From an uncultured Eggerthellaceae bacterium (GTDB taxonomy: Bacteria > Actinomycetota > Coriobacteriia > Coriobacteriales > Eggerthellaceae), in the NCBI GenBank assembly GCA_947632575.1, contig CANRPV010000082.1, positions 1 to 6,506 of the forward strand: 6,506 nt of DNA, given 5' to 3'. Positions 1-6,403 of the stretch are shown piece after piece (within the stretch, counting starts at the first letter, position 1; each line of letters opens with the position of its first letter). A program made the position numbers and the translations under genes. Below the pieces are notes generated by a model. That model had not been told where the DNA came from and did not search any database. It saw only the letters and a list, made by a program, of their open reading frames with translations.

Positions 1-482
1 GTTTGAACTCTCTGATTTCAATGGTCTACAATTGCGGCGGCGGGACGGTTTGCATTTTGGACAATCGCACCACGGCCATGACTGGTCGCCAAGGTAACCC
101 CTTTAATGGTGTGACGCTTCAAGACCGTCCTAGCAGAGAGCTTGATCTCGAGGCCATCATCAGTGCTCTTGGCGTTGAAGATGTCCACACTATCGATCCT
201 TATGATCGCGAAGCTGTAAAAGGTGCGCTTAAAGCGGCAGTACAATCGCCTGAACTTTCGGTACTGATTTTCAAGGCACCTTGCGTGTTGCTCGAGCGGT
301 GGCGCAAGCCGGTCTATACCGTAAACAGCAACTGCATTGGCTGCGGACAATGCGTCTCTATTGGATGCCCGGCCATCGCTCGTGATCCTGAAACCAATCT
401 GGCTAGCATCGACACATCGCTTTGCATCGGCTGCGGCCAATGCGTCCAGTATTGCCGCTTCGGCGCCATCGTCCAAGAATAG
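1..482 (+). CDS. iorA: Indolepyruvate ferredoxin oxidoreductase, alpha subunit (3' part only)
   Basis: This is the C-terminal end of the large subunit of indolepyruvate:ferredoxin oxidoreductase, a cytoplasmic enzyme that oxidatively decarboxylates aryl-2-oxoacids to aryl-acetyl-CoA and reduces ferredoxin. The gene runs off the left edge; the frame is open from base 3 and the TTG there is an internal codon. About 159 residues are visible. The segment D-N-R-T-T-A-M-T-G (fragment residues 20-28) belongs to the thiamine-diphosphate/Mg binding domain. The C-terminal ferredoxin-like domain has two cysteine sets: C111, C114, C117 and C122 followed by Pro, then C141, C144, C147 and C151. These are enough for two [4Fe-4S] clusters. 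The TAG stop lies 11 nt before iorB, its normal partner. Family assignment is firm; preference for indolepyruvate over phenylpyruvate cannot be read from this fragment. Confidence 0.95.
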   Translation, partial: LNSLISMVYNCGGGTVCILDNRTTAMTGRQGNPFNGVTLQDRPSRELDLEAIISALGVEDVHTIDPYDREAVKGALKAAVQSPELSVLIFKAPCVLLERWRKPVYTVNSNCIGCGQCVSIGCPAIARDPETNLASIDTSLCIGCGQCVQYCRFGAIVQE

Positions 483-493
483 AGGCAGGGGTA

Positions 494-1081
494 ATGATGG
501 ATACAAAGACTGTTCTTCTTTGCGGGGTCGGTGGCCAAGGCACCATTCTTGCTGCTGATGTTTTGGCTCACGCGGCTCTTGAGGCCAGCCTCGATGTGAA
601 AGTGTCCGAGATTCATGGCATGGCGCAACGAGGCGGATCGGTTACGACTGTCGTGCGTTTTGGCTCTAACGTGCGATCCATGGTCTGCGATCAGGGAGGC
701 GCCGACATTGTTGTCTCTTTTGAGACTACCGAGGCGCTTCGTAACCTTCCCTACCTTAAAGAGGGCGGCACGCTCGTGGTCAACGACGAGACCATAAAAT
801 CCTTGCCGGTGCTTATCGGTAAGGCGCAAAATCCGCCCCATGCTCGCGAGGATTTGCTCAACCTTAACGCGCTCCTGGTTCCAGCGGCAAATATTGCCTA
901 TGAGGTGGGGAATAGTAAAACCAGCAATGTGGTTCTTCTTGGAGCGCTCTCTGCTTTGCTGGATTTTCCTGAGGATGCCTGGGAGCAGACTCTTGTAGCG
1001 CGAGTACCGGAGAAGACCATTGAGGCCAATCTGCGGGCTCTGAGCGCCGGTCGCGCCTTTGTGAAAGAACGGGAGGCCTAA
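494..1081 (+). CDS. iorB: Indolepyruvate ferredoxin oxidoreductase, beta subunit
   Basis: This is the small subunit (195 aa) of the IorAB complex, of the pyruvate ferredoxin oxidoreductase gamma-domain family. The glycine-rich signature G-V-G-G-Q-G sits at residues 11-16. The family motif H-G-M-A-Q-R-G-G-S-V is at residues 41-50. Length is normal for IorB. Two ATG codons in tandem (494 and 497) compete as the start. AGAGG at 481-485 is 8 nt from the first and AGGGG at 487-491 is 5 nt from the second, so either gives a near-identical protein. The frame stays open upstream inside iorA, but homology begins only here. Its stop lies 4 nt before the ACT-domain gene, indicating one transcript and probable translational coupling. 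Confidence 0.95.
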   Translation: MMDTKTVLLCGVGGQGTILAADVLAHAALEASLDVKVSEIHGMAQRGGSVTTVVRFGSNVRSMVCDQGGADIVVSFETTEALRNLPYLKEGGTLVVNDETIKSLPVLIGKAQNPPHAREDLLNLNALLVPAANIAYEVGNSKTSNVVLLGALSALLDFPEDAWEQTLVARVPEKTIEANLRALSAGRAFVKEREA

Positions 1082-1085
1082 AGCG

Positions 1086-1511
1086 ATGAGTATCACCCAA
1101 ACCAGCGTCTTTATCGAAAGCAAACCTGGCCATCTGACACGAACGCTCGAGGTCTTTGCTAAGCACTCCATCAACGTGCGTGGTTTTTCCGCCGCCGATA
1201 CCGGAGAGTATGGAATCGTGCGTTTTATCGTCGATGAGCCTGATCGAGCTGAAGATCTTCTCTGTAAGGAGGGGTTTGCCGTTCAGTCCTCTCAGGTGCT
1301 CTGCGTGAAGCTTGCGGATAATCCAGGAGAGTTGCAGCGAGTTCTTAAGATATTCGCCGATCATGACATTAATATTGTCTACTGTTATTCGCTGGCTTCA
1401 AGCTATATCGCTTTGTCGGTGAAAGATATTGAGCGAGCCGAAAAAGCTTTGGAGGACGCACCGGTGACTTTAGTGGAACAAGAGGAGATCGTCGAACTTG
1501 ATCTGAGCTAG
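1086..1511 (+). CDS. Tandem ACT-domain protein, probable amino-acid sensor of the ior locus
   Basis: A 141-residue protein made almost entirely of two ACT domains, about residues 5-66 and 72-135. Each opens with the turn between strand 1 and helix 1 that usually forms the ligand site: K-P-G-H at 13-16 and N-P-G-E at 79-82. There is no catalytic, DNA-binding or membrane segment. ACT domains bind amino acids and related small molecules and often act allosterically. Start ATG 1086 has GGGAGG at 1071-1076, spaced 9 nt. Position directly behind iorB and before paaK suggests that it senses an aromatic amino acid or arylacetate for this pathway, perhaps by binding one of the enzymes; that is inference. 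The ligand and partner are not visible in the sequence. Confidence 0.88.
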   Translation: MSITQTSVFIESKPGHLTRTLEVFAKHSINVRGFSAADTGEYGIVRFIVDEPDRAEDLLCKEGFAVQSSQVLCVKLADNPGELQRVLKIFADHDINIVYCYSLASSYIALSVKDIERAEKALEDAPVTLVEQEEIVELDLS

Positions 1512-1579
1512 AGTTTCCGAGATATCTAGCCACCGATACGTTTTCAACGAGTCCAACGTGAATTTGGAGCAAGTCGAGC

Positions 1580-1626
1580 GTAAGTCCAGAGTTAGTACAG
1601 AAGTTAGTATAGAAGTTAGTCCAGTG
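1580..1626 (+). repeat. Degenerate 12-bp tandem repeat in the ACT-paaK intergenic gap
   Basis: Three adjacent 12-bp units, GTTAGTACAGAA (1591-1602), GTTAGTATAGAA (1603-1614) and GTTAGTCCAGTG (1615-1626), are preceded by a weaker 11-bp copy, GTAAGTCCAGA (1580-1590). The run fills part of the 161-nt gap before paaK. Just downstream, TAAGACC occurs twice (1637-1643 and 1648-1654), 11 bp apart, close to one helical turn. I see no convincing sigma-70 promoter or hairpin in this gap, so whether it marks a separate paaK promoter is open. Confidence 0.75.
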
Positions 1627-1657
1627 TAATAAAGAATAAGACCTTTGTAAGACCAAT

Positions 1658-1663
1658 GAGGAG
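1658..1663 (+). promoter_or_regulatory. Ribosome binding site deciding the paaK start
   Basis: GAGGAG directly abuts the first in-frame ATG (1664), leaving no spacer, but lies 9 nt before the second in-frame ATG (1673). That spacing favours ATG 1673 as the true start, shortening the protein by three residues. Confidence 0.6.
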
Positions 1664-1672
1664 ATGCAACTA

Positions 1673-3025
1673 ATGGGAACCCCGATGCCCAGCCCCGAGT
1701 TAATAGATTTCTCGAAGCTTCCTATCTATCTTCCGGATGTGGAATGCTCTTCGCGAGAAAGAATCCGCGCCATCCAGCTTGCCAAGCTCATTGAGCAGGT
1801 AAATTACACCTATAAGCATGTGCCATGGTATCAGCAGAAGATGGATGCCGCAGGTGTTAACCCCTCGGACATCAAGACCCTTGAGGACGTGCGAAAGCTT
1901 CCCTTTACGGACAAGTCAGCACTGCGAGAGACATTCCCGTTTGGACTTTTTGCGGTACCGCTCGATGAAATCGTAGAGATGCATGCCTCATCTGGTACTA
2001 CTGGCAAGCCGATTGTGGTGGGTTATACCCGCTCCGACATGGACGTTTGGAGTGAGTGTATCGCCCGACTCGCTCAGATGGCGGGAGTGACCGCTAAAGA
2101 TCGGGTACAGATGGCTTTCGGTTATGGCATGTTCACGGGTGGCTTTGGACTTCACTATGGCATTGAGCGCATTGGTGGCATGATGATTCCGGCGGGATCT
2201 GGCAATACTGAGCGCCATATTCAGATGATCGCCGATTACGGCACGACCGTGCTTATCGCCACTCCCTCCTACGCCATGCGCATCTGCGAGGTAGGGGAGG
2301 AAATGGGCTTTGATTGGGCCGCGTCCACCTTGCAAATTGGTCTCTTCGGCGGTGAACCTTGTCCTCCTGGACTTAAAGCGGAGCTTGAGGCTCGTATGCA
2401 TATCACCTGCACCGATAACTATGGTTTGACTGAGGTCATGGGACCTGGTGTATCGGGCGAGTGTCTCGCTCATCGTGATCAACAGCATATCGCTGAAGAC
2501 CATTTCCTCTGGGAGGTAGTAGATCCCGACACGGGCGAGCAGCTTGGTGAGGGCGAAGAAGGGGAGTTAGTGCTCACGCCACTGGATAAGAGAGGAATTC
2601 CGGTACTGCGTTATCGCACTCACGATCTCACCCGGGTGACGACCGAGCCTTGCGAATGCGGGCGTACTTTGGCTCGGATGGAAAAGGTGCGTAAGCGTTG
2701 CGACGATATGCTTATTATTCGCGGCACGAATGTATTCCCATCCCAGGTGGAAGATGTCCTATCAGGTATCGATGGACTTACCCCTCATTATCACATCATC
2801 GTGGACAATGAGCAGGGCCTTGACCGGATGACCGTCGAGGTCGAAATCAAGCCTGAGGCCTTTAAGGATTCCTTTGAGGCTATGAACGATTTCTCTCGCG
2901 AGGTCACTGATAAACTGCGCACCGCGCTTCTGGTCACACCCGTGGTGAAGTTGATGGAGCCTGGTGGAATACAGCGCACCCAGGGCAAAGCCAAGCATGT
3001 CGACGATCGGCGCCGCTACGAATAA
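1673..3025 (+). CDS. paaK: Phenylacetate/arylacetate-CoA ligase, PaaK family (AMP-forming)
   Basis: A 450-residue cytoplasmic adenylate-forming (ANL) enzyme that joins an arylacetate to CoA through an acyl-AMP intermediate. Signature segments appear in order: the P-loop S-S-G-T-T-G-K-P at 106-113, Y-G-L-T-E at 250-254, Y-R-T-H-D at 314-318, the hinge-region R-G-T-N-V-F-P at 350-356, and the C-terminal Q-G-K-A-K with candidate catalytic K439. C264, H267 and the pair C327/C329 resemble the metal-binding positions of PaaK-like enzymes; this match is from memory. Length is normal for the family. Next to iorAB the likely substrates are indoleacetate and phenylacetate. It could activate scavenged arylacetates, or in reverse release arylacetate from the CoA ester made by IorAB. 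Substrate is inferred from context only. The 3' end overlaps the start of gluQ. Confidence 0.92.
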   Translation: MGTPMPSPELIDFSKLPIYLPDVECSSRERIRAIQLAKLIEQVNYTYKHVPWYQQKMDAAGVNPSDIKTLEDVRKLPFTDKSALRETFPFGLFAVPLDEIVEMHASSGTTGKPIVVGYTRSDMDVWSECIARLAQMAGVTAKDRVQMAFGYGMFTGGFGLHYGIERIGGMMIPAGSGNTERHIQMIADYGTTVLIATPSYAMRICEVGEEMGFDWAASTLQIGLFGGEPCPPGLKAELEARMHITCTDNYGLTEVMGPGVSGECLAHRDQQHIAEDHFLWEVVDPDTGEQLGEGEEGELVLTPLDKRGIPVLRYRTHDLTRVTTEPCECGRTLARMEKVRKRCDDMLIIRGTNVFPSQVEDVLSGIDGLTPHYHIIVDNEQGLDRMTVEVEIKPEAFKDSFEAMNDFSREVTDKLRTALLVTPVVKLMEPGGIQRTQGKAKHVDDRRRYE

Positions 3026-4088
3026 ACCAGGTAAGGTTCGCTTTGCGCCCTCTCCCACAGGAAGGATGCATGCGGGGAATATCTTCACAGCACTGCTGAA
3101 CTGGCTTATTGCTAGAGAAGAAGGTATGGACATCCTGCTTCGCATCGAGGATCTCGATCGCCAGCGTTCAAAGGATTTTTGGGCAGATCAGCTCCTTCGG
3201 GACCTGGAATACCTGGGTTTGACCTGGGATGAAGGGCCTTACTATCAGCATGATCGAGATGGTGCCTATGAGGCGGCTTTCGAGATGCTCGACCTGGCCG
3301 GATTGGTGTATCCCTGTTATTGCACGCGAGCCGAGCTTTCTGCGGCATCAGCTCCTCATCTTGAGGAGCGACAAGTCTATCCTGGTACCTGTCGTCCACC
3401 TCTCCAATTGGACTCTAGCCTCTTGGGCTCTAACCCATTGGGTTCAAGCCCATCGAACTTAAATCCATTAGACCCTAATCTCTTGGACTCTAACCCCTTG
3501 AGCTTTAATTCACTGGATCCCGTCAACCCTAAAGGCGACGCGCAGATCAAACGTTATGATCCTGAAATTAAGGCCAACTGGCGCTTGATCACCGACCATC
3601 GTGTCATCGAATTTAATGATGGCCTCCAAGGTCCCTATAGCCAAATACTTGACCGAGATTGCGGCGATTTCGTCATCCGCCGTAAGGATGGGGGATTTGC
3701 CTATCAGCTTGCCGTAGTGGTCGATGATGCGGATGAGGACATAAGCTGCGTCATCAGAGCCTATGATCTTCTGAGTTCGACTCCGCAGCAAATCTATCTT
3801 CAAGATCTGTTAGGTCTTGATCACCCCAGTTATATCCACACCCCACTTCTTGTGGTGGATGAAGATGCGCATAGAAGACGTCTATCCAAGCGAGACCATG
3901 ACGCATCTCTCGAAGAGCTATTGAGACGCTACGGTAGTGGGGAAGGCATTATCGGCCATTTGGCTTTTTTGGCGCGAATCATTCCAACCGATGAGGCGGT
4001 ATCGCCAGAAGATCTTCTTGACGTCTTTGGGTGGGATCAATTTAAATCCCAGGTTCAGGACAAGCGTTTTATACTCTGGCAGCCGTAA
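2997..4088 (+). CDS. gluQ: Glutamyl-Q tRNA(Asp) synthetase (GluQRS) with a pentapeptide-repeat insert
   Basis: A truncated glutamyl-tRNA synthetase paralogue that activates glutamate and attaches it to queuosine at the wobble position of tRNA(Asp). The catalytic core begins with A-P-S-P-T-G and the HIGH-like H-A-G-N at 25-28. The zinc set follows as C107-x-C109, Y128 and C132. The KMSKS-like R-L-S-K-R is at 295-299. The protein ends at residue 363 without an anticodon-binding domain, as expected for GluQRS. It is about 60 residues longer than typical members, mostly because of a low-complexity insert at residues 138-177. I chose ATG 2997, which overlaps paaK by 29 nt and puts the core close to the N-terminus. 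GTG 2964 is an alternative. Neither has a strong ribosome binding site, so translation may depend on ribosomes finishing paaK. A short glutamyl-tRNA synthetase is the alternative call, but the missing C-terminal domain argues against it. Confidence 0.88.
   Translation: MSTIGAATNKPGKVRFAPSPTGRMHAGNIFTALLNWLIAREEGMDILLRIEDLDRQRSKDFWADQLLRDLEYLGLTWDEGPYYQHDRDGAYEAAFEMLDLAGLVYPCYCTRAELSAASAPHLEERQVYPGTCRPPLQLDSSLLGSNPLGSSPSNLNPLDPNLLDSNPLSFNSLDPVNPKGDAQIKRYDPEIKANWRLITDHRVIEFNDGLQGPYSQILDRDCGDFVIRRKDGGFAYQLAVVVDDADEDISCVIRAYDLLSSTPQQIYLQDLLGLDHPSYIHTPLLVVDEDAHRRRLSKRDHDASLEELLRRYGSGEGIIGHLAFLARIIPTDEAVSPEDLLDVFGWDQFKSQVQDKRFILWQP
3408..3527 (+). repeat. Eight in-frame 15-bp tandem repeats inside gluQ
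   Basis: Eight consecutive 15-bp units encode residues 138-177 as degenerate pentapeptides: LDSSL, LGSNP, LGSSP, SNLNP, LDPNL, LDSNP, LSFNS, LDPVN. The best-conserved DNA unit is TTGGACTCTAACCCC (3483-3497). Because 15 is a multiple of three, unit gain or loss keeps the frame. The run lies between the zinc-binding C132 and the N-W-R-L segment at 194-197, a place where related proteins have a short linker. Copies have diverged, so it is not a fresh slippage product. Confidence 0.9.
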
Positions 4089-4104
4089 AAACGGTAAGGC
4101 AGCT

Positions 4105-5079
4105 TTAAAACGGCAGTGCTAAAAGATCAGGCGACCAAGGTAAATCGAAAAATCCGGTGCCTGCCGCGAGGATTTCGGCCACATAGAAAAGCCCCAGAAT
4201 CATGTTTAGATTCACGATCTGTCCCATGGCTTGAATGCGGCTTTTAGGTTCGAGCGGATTGCTCCACATGAGCTTAAAGGGTTGGTAAGCCGCCAAAATC
4301 ATAAAGGGAATGATAATGATTCCTTCGGAAAAGAAAACGATGCCATTGGCGATGATTATAAGCACCCAGAGCACCAAAAAGAAGCGGTAGAGGGTATGGG
4401 ATTTGGCACGTCCAAGGCAAACAGGCAGGGTCTTTCGTTTTGCCTCAATATCCTTTTCGATATCGCAGGTGTTGTTGGTCATCATGATCAGGCCGATACC
4501 TATGATGCATGGCAATGCCCAGATCAGCTCTGTAAGATCTAGGCTGCCATAAGATAGAACATAATCACTCGCCAGCGCGATAAGACCTCCCATAACAAAT
4601 CCGCTGATTAGCTCGCCTACCGGCAGATAGGAGAGCGGTAGGGGGCCTCCGGAGTATAAAAGGATGGTAAGCAGGGCGATAAGAGCTATGACCAGAGGCA
4701 CGAGCCAGCCAGACTGACTCATTACATAGATTCCAAGCGGAATGCAGACCAAGCCAAAACCTATGGCAAGAAGCAGTGCGGAGCGGGGATTAACGTTTTC
4801 ATAAACCAGCACCGAATCGGAGGCTTCGACGTTATCGTCGCGTGAATCCGCCCCTTTGATATAGTCAAAGTAGTCGTTGAATGTGTTTACCGAAGACTGG
4901 AGTAAAACGCTGATCGCAAGCATGGCGAGCACCAACGGAAACGAGATGATGCCCTGATAGATTCGCACGCCCGCCACGGCCACAAGCACCGGCATTATCG
5001 ATGCGACCCAAGTATGAGGAGCAGCGAGAAGCAGCGCGAGTTTAGGTGTGAGGGGATTGAAGGTTTTGGTCTCGTTCAC
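4105..5079 (-). CDS. menA: 1,4-dihydroxy-2-naphthoate polyprenyltransferase (MenA, UbiA family)
   Basis: An integral membrane prenyltransferase that joins a polyprenyl diphosphate to dihydroxynaphthoate, giving demethylmenaquinone. The first Asp-rich motif N-D-Y-F-D-Y-I-K-G-A-D is at residues 68-78 (N68, D69, D72, D78). The second, D-I-E-K-D, is at 206-210 and is followed by R-K-T-L-P-V-C-L-G, typical of MenA. Strongly hydrophobic stretches throughout fit the eight or nine helices of the family. I chose GTG 5079, giving 324 aa, because AAGGA (complement of 5091-5095) lies 11 nt upstream. TTG 5109 would add ten residues but has no visible ribosome binding site. Other UbiA-family quinone prenyltransferases are possible, but the motif context favours MenA. 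It converges on gluQ with 16 bp between stops and stands alone, with no other men genes in view. It implies respiratory use of menaquinone. Confidence 0.88.
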   Translation of the reverse strand: MNETKTFNPLTPKLALLLAAPHTWVASIMPVLVAVAGVRIYQGIISFPLVLAMLAISVLLQSSVNTFNDYFDYIKGADSRDDNVEASDSVLVYENVNPRSALLLAIGFGLVCIPLGIYVMSQSGWLVPLVIALIALLTILLYSGGPLPLSYLPVGELISGFVMGGLIALASDYVLSYGSLDLTELIWALPCIIGIGLIMMTNNTCDIEKDIEAKRKTLPVCLGRAKSHTLYRFFLVLWVLIIIANGIVFFSEGIIIIPFMILAAYQPFKLMWSNPLEPKSRIQAMGQIVNLNMILGLFYVAEILAAGTGFFDLPWSPDLLALPF

Positions 5080-5150
5080 TTTAAATGCTGTCCTTCTCCC
5101 TGATTTCAATCAAATTACGTGACAAGTAAGCAACATAAGAATGCGCCTTT

Positions 5151-5224
5151 ACGTGCGAAAAATCTATTCACCTACAATATCAATAATAGTTTAGTAAGCA
5201 AGTTTATAAACGTCCGAAAATCTA
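5151..5224. repeat. Imperfect direct repeat in the menA-bsh divergent spacer
   Basis: ACGTGCGAAAAATCTA (5151-5166) and ACGTCCGAAAATCTA (5210-5224) differ by one substitution and one A in a homopolymer, and start 59 bp apart. A shorter TTACGTG occurs at 5115-5121 and again at 5149-5155. The segment is AT-rich and must hold the promoters for both divergent genes. TACAAT (5173-5178) and TATAAA (5205-5210) are possible -10 boxes for bsh, but neither has a good -35 partner. The paired repeats could be sites for a regulator; that is inference. Confidence 0.6.
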
Positions 5225-5225
5225 G

Positions 5226-5232
5226 AAAGGAG
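5226..5232 (+). promoter_or_regulatory. Strong ribosome binding site of bsh
   Basis: AAAGGAG lies 5 nt before ATG 5238. It fixes the start so that cysteine is the second codon, as required for an N-terminal nucleophile hydrolase. The second direct-repeat copy ends two bases before it, so a protein bound there could block translation initiation or transcription close to the start. Confidence 0.85.
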
Positions 5233-5237
5233 CAGTC

Positions 5238-6293
5238 ATGTGCACAGGCGTAAAGTTCATTGACGACAAGGGCAACATGTACTTTGGACGGAACCTTGAT
5301 TGGTGCTTCGATTTTGGACAGAATGTCATCATCACCCCGAGAAACTACAGCCACAAATACGAGTATTTAGGGGACATGAAGAATAAATATGCCCTCATCG
5401 GCATGGGAATTTCCTTCGAAGGTATCCCGCTGTATTTCGATTGTGGCAATGAAGCCGGTTTGGCTTGCGGTGGCCTAAATTTCCCAGGCTATGCCCAGTA
5501 TGAAGAGGACGCGGTCGCAGGCAAAACCAATATCGCGTCTTATGAGGTGCCTCTTTATGTGTGCTCTCAGTTCTCAACAGTAGACGAGGCTGAGGCTGCT
5601 CTGAAGAATGTAGCTATCACCAGCAAACCCGTAAATGAGAAGCTGGGCGCTTCAATGCTGCACTGGATGATCGGTGATTCCAAGCGCACAATCGTTGTTG
5701 AATACACGAAAAATGGCATGGAGATCTTCGATGACGGCACCGATACGCTGACCAATCAGCCAGGCTTCGATTTCCATCGCGAAAATCTTCGCAACTACAT
5801 GGCCATGAGCAATAAGATGCCGGCTCCGGTTATGTGGCGAGAGCAGAAACTGACCCCCTTTGGCTCTGGCGCCTGCATGCGCGGTATCCCCGGTGATTAT
5901 TATTCTCCGAGCCGCTTCGTCCGAGTTGCCTATATCAACGCAAACTATCCCGTGCAAACCGGTGAGGCCGCAAACGTGGCCCGTATGTTCCATACCCTCG
6001 GTGGGGTAGCCATGGTTGATGGCTGCGCTGTTATGAATGATCAGGGCGGTTTCGAGCGTACGACCTATACCGGTTGCTTCTCTCCGTATTACATGAATTA
6101 CTATTACAGCACCTATGAGGATCCGGCAGTCCGTTATGTCACCATACAAGATTATGACGCCGATGCCGACGCCATCATTGAGGTGCTTGATAAAGATGCC
6201 CGTTATGGTCGCATCAATGCTGAGACGAATATGCCTCGACCCATTCATTACAGCAATCAAGAGGGTGTAACCATTCCTGAGGCATCTAACTAA
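5238..6293 (+). CDS. bsh: Choloylglycine hydrolase (bile salt hydrolase)
   Basis: An N-terminal-nucleophile amidase (351 aa) that cleaves the amide bond of glycine- or taurine-conjugated bile salts. The initiator Met is removed to expose C2. Expected active-site residues are present: C2, R18 and D21 (in G-R-N-L-D-W), N81 in G-L-N-F-P-G, N173 in L-T-N, and the arginines of S-R-F-V-R (226 and 229). N81 favours a bile salt hydrolase over penicillin V acylase, which usually has Tyr there. No signal peptide is seen, so it should be cytoplasmic. Differences from common forms are Q174 after the catalytic Asn, G-T-D-T in the preceding loop, C-M-R (213-215) in a usually hydrophobic loop, and a C-terminus about 20 residues longer than usual. 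It is the only gene of a plus-strand unit, divergent from menA. Glycine/taurine preference cannot be decided from sequence here. Confidence 0.93.
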   Translation: MCTGVKFIDDKGNMYFGRNLDWCFDFGQNVIITPRNYSHKYEYLGDMKNKYALIGMGISFEGIPLYFDCGNEAGLACGGLNFPGYAQYEEDAVAGKTNIASYEVPLYVCSQFSTVDEAEAALKNVAITSKPVNEKLGASMLHWMIGDSKRTIVVEYTKNGMEIFDDGTDTLTNQPGFDFHRENLRNYMAMSNKMPAPVMWREQKLTPFGSGACMRGIPGDYYSPSRFVRVAYINANYPVQTGEAANVARMFHTLGGVAMVDGCAVMNDQGGFERTTYTGCFSPYYMNYYYSTYEDPAVRYVTIQDYDADADAIIEVLDKDARYGRINAETNMPRPIHYSNQEGVTIPEASN

Positions 6294-6301
6294 GGAATGG
6301 T

Positions 6302-6370
6302 TTTCTTGCTTGACTGACTGCTTGATTGACTGACGAGTTCTCGAGAGAAAACTGGCTATCAAGCAAGAAA
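6302..6370. repeat. Perfect 12-bp inverted repeat downstream of bsh
   Basis: TTTCTTGCTTGA (6302-6313) is the exact reverse complement of TCAAGCAAGAAA (6359-6370), with 45 nt between. The interior starts with two near-identical 12-mers, CTTGACTGACTG (6309-6320) and CTTGATTGACTG (6321-6332), the first overlapping the left arm. It also contains the palindrome TCTCGAGA (6339-6346). No T-run follows the right arm, so it is not a standard terminator. It begins 8 nt after the bsh stop and could shield the mRNA 3' end or be a remnant of a small mobile or repeated element. Confidence 0.7.
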
Positions 6371-6403
6371 GTCTAAAGCGACAAAAAGACCGAGCTATGA
6401 TTG

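Noticed and set aside
314..1174. Long minus-strand open frame antisense to iorA, iorB and the ACT gene
   Set aside because: The plus-strand genes are clearly homologous families with ribosome binding sites and short spacing. The antisense product shows no recognisable domain and begins inside the ACT gene.
1580..1626. CRISPR array
   Set aside because: The 12-bp units abut with no spacers and are too short and divergent; no cas gene is present.
1558..1629. Short GTG frame before paaK whose tail reads as V-S-x-E repeats
   Set aside because: It has no ribosome binding site and is only 23 codons. The tetrapeptide pattern is just the 12-bp tandem repeat read in one frame.
4083..4094. Hairpin CCGT-AAAA-ACGG at the gluQ stop as a terminator between the convergent genes
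   Set aside because: The stem is only 4 bp (5 with a wobble pair) and no T-run follows on either strand.
5652..6362. 236-codon minus-strand open frame antisense to bsh
   Set aside because: It lies over a well-supported bile salt hydrolase, shows no family motif, and is explained by the codon pattern of the sense gene.
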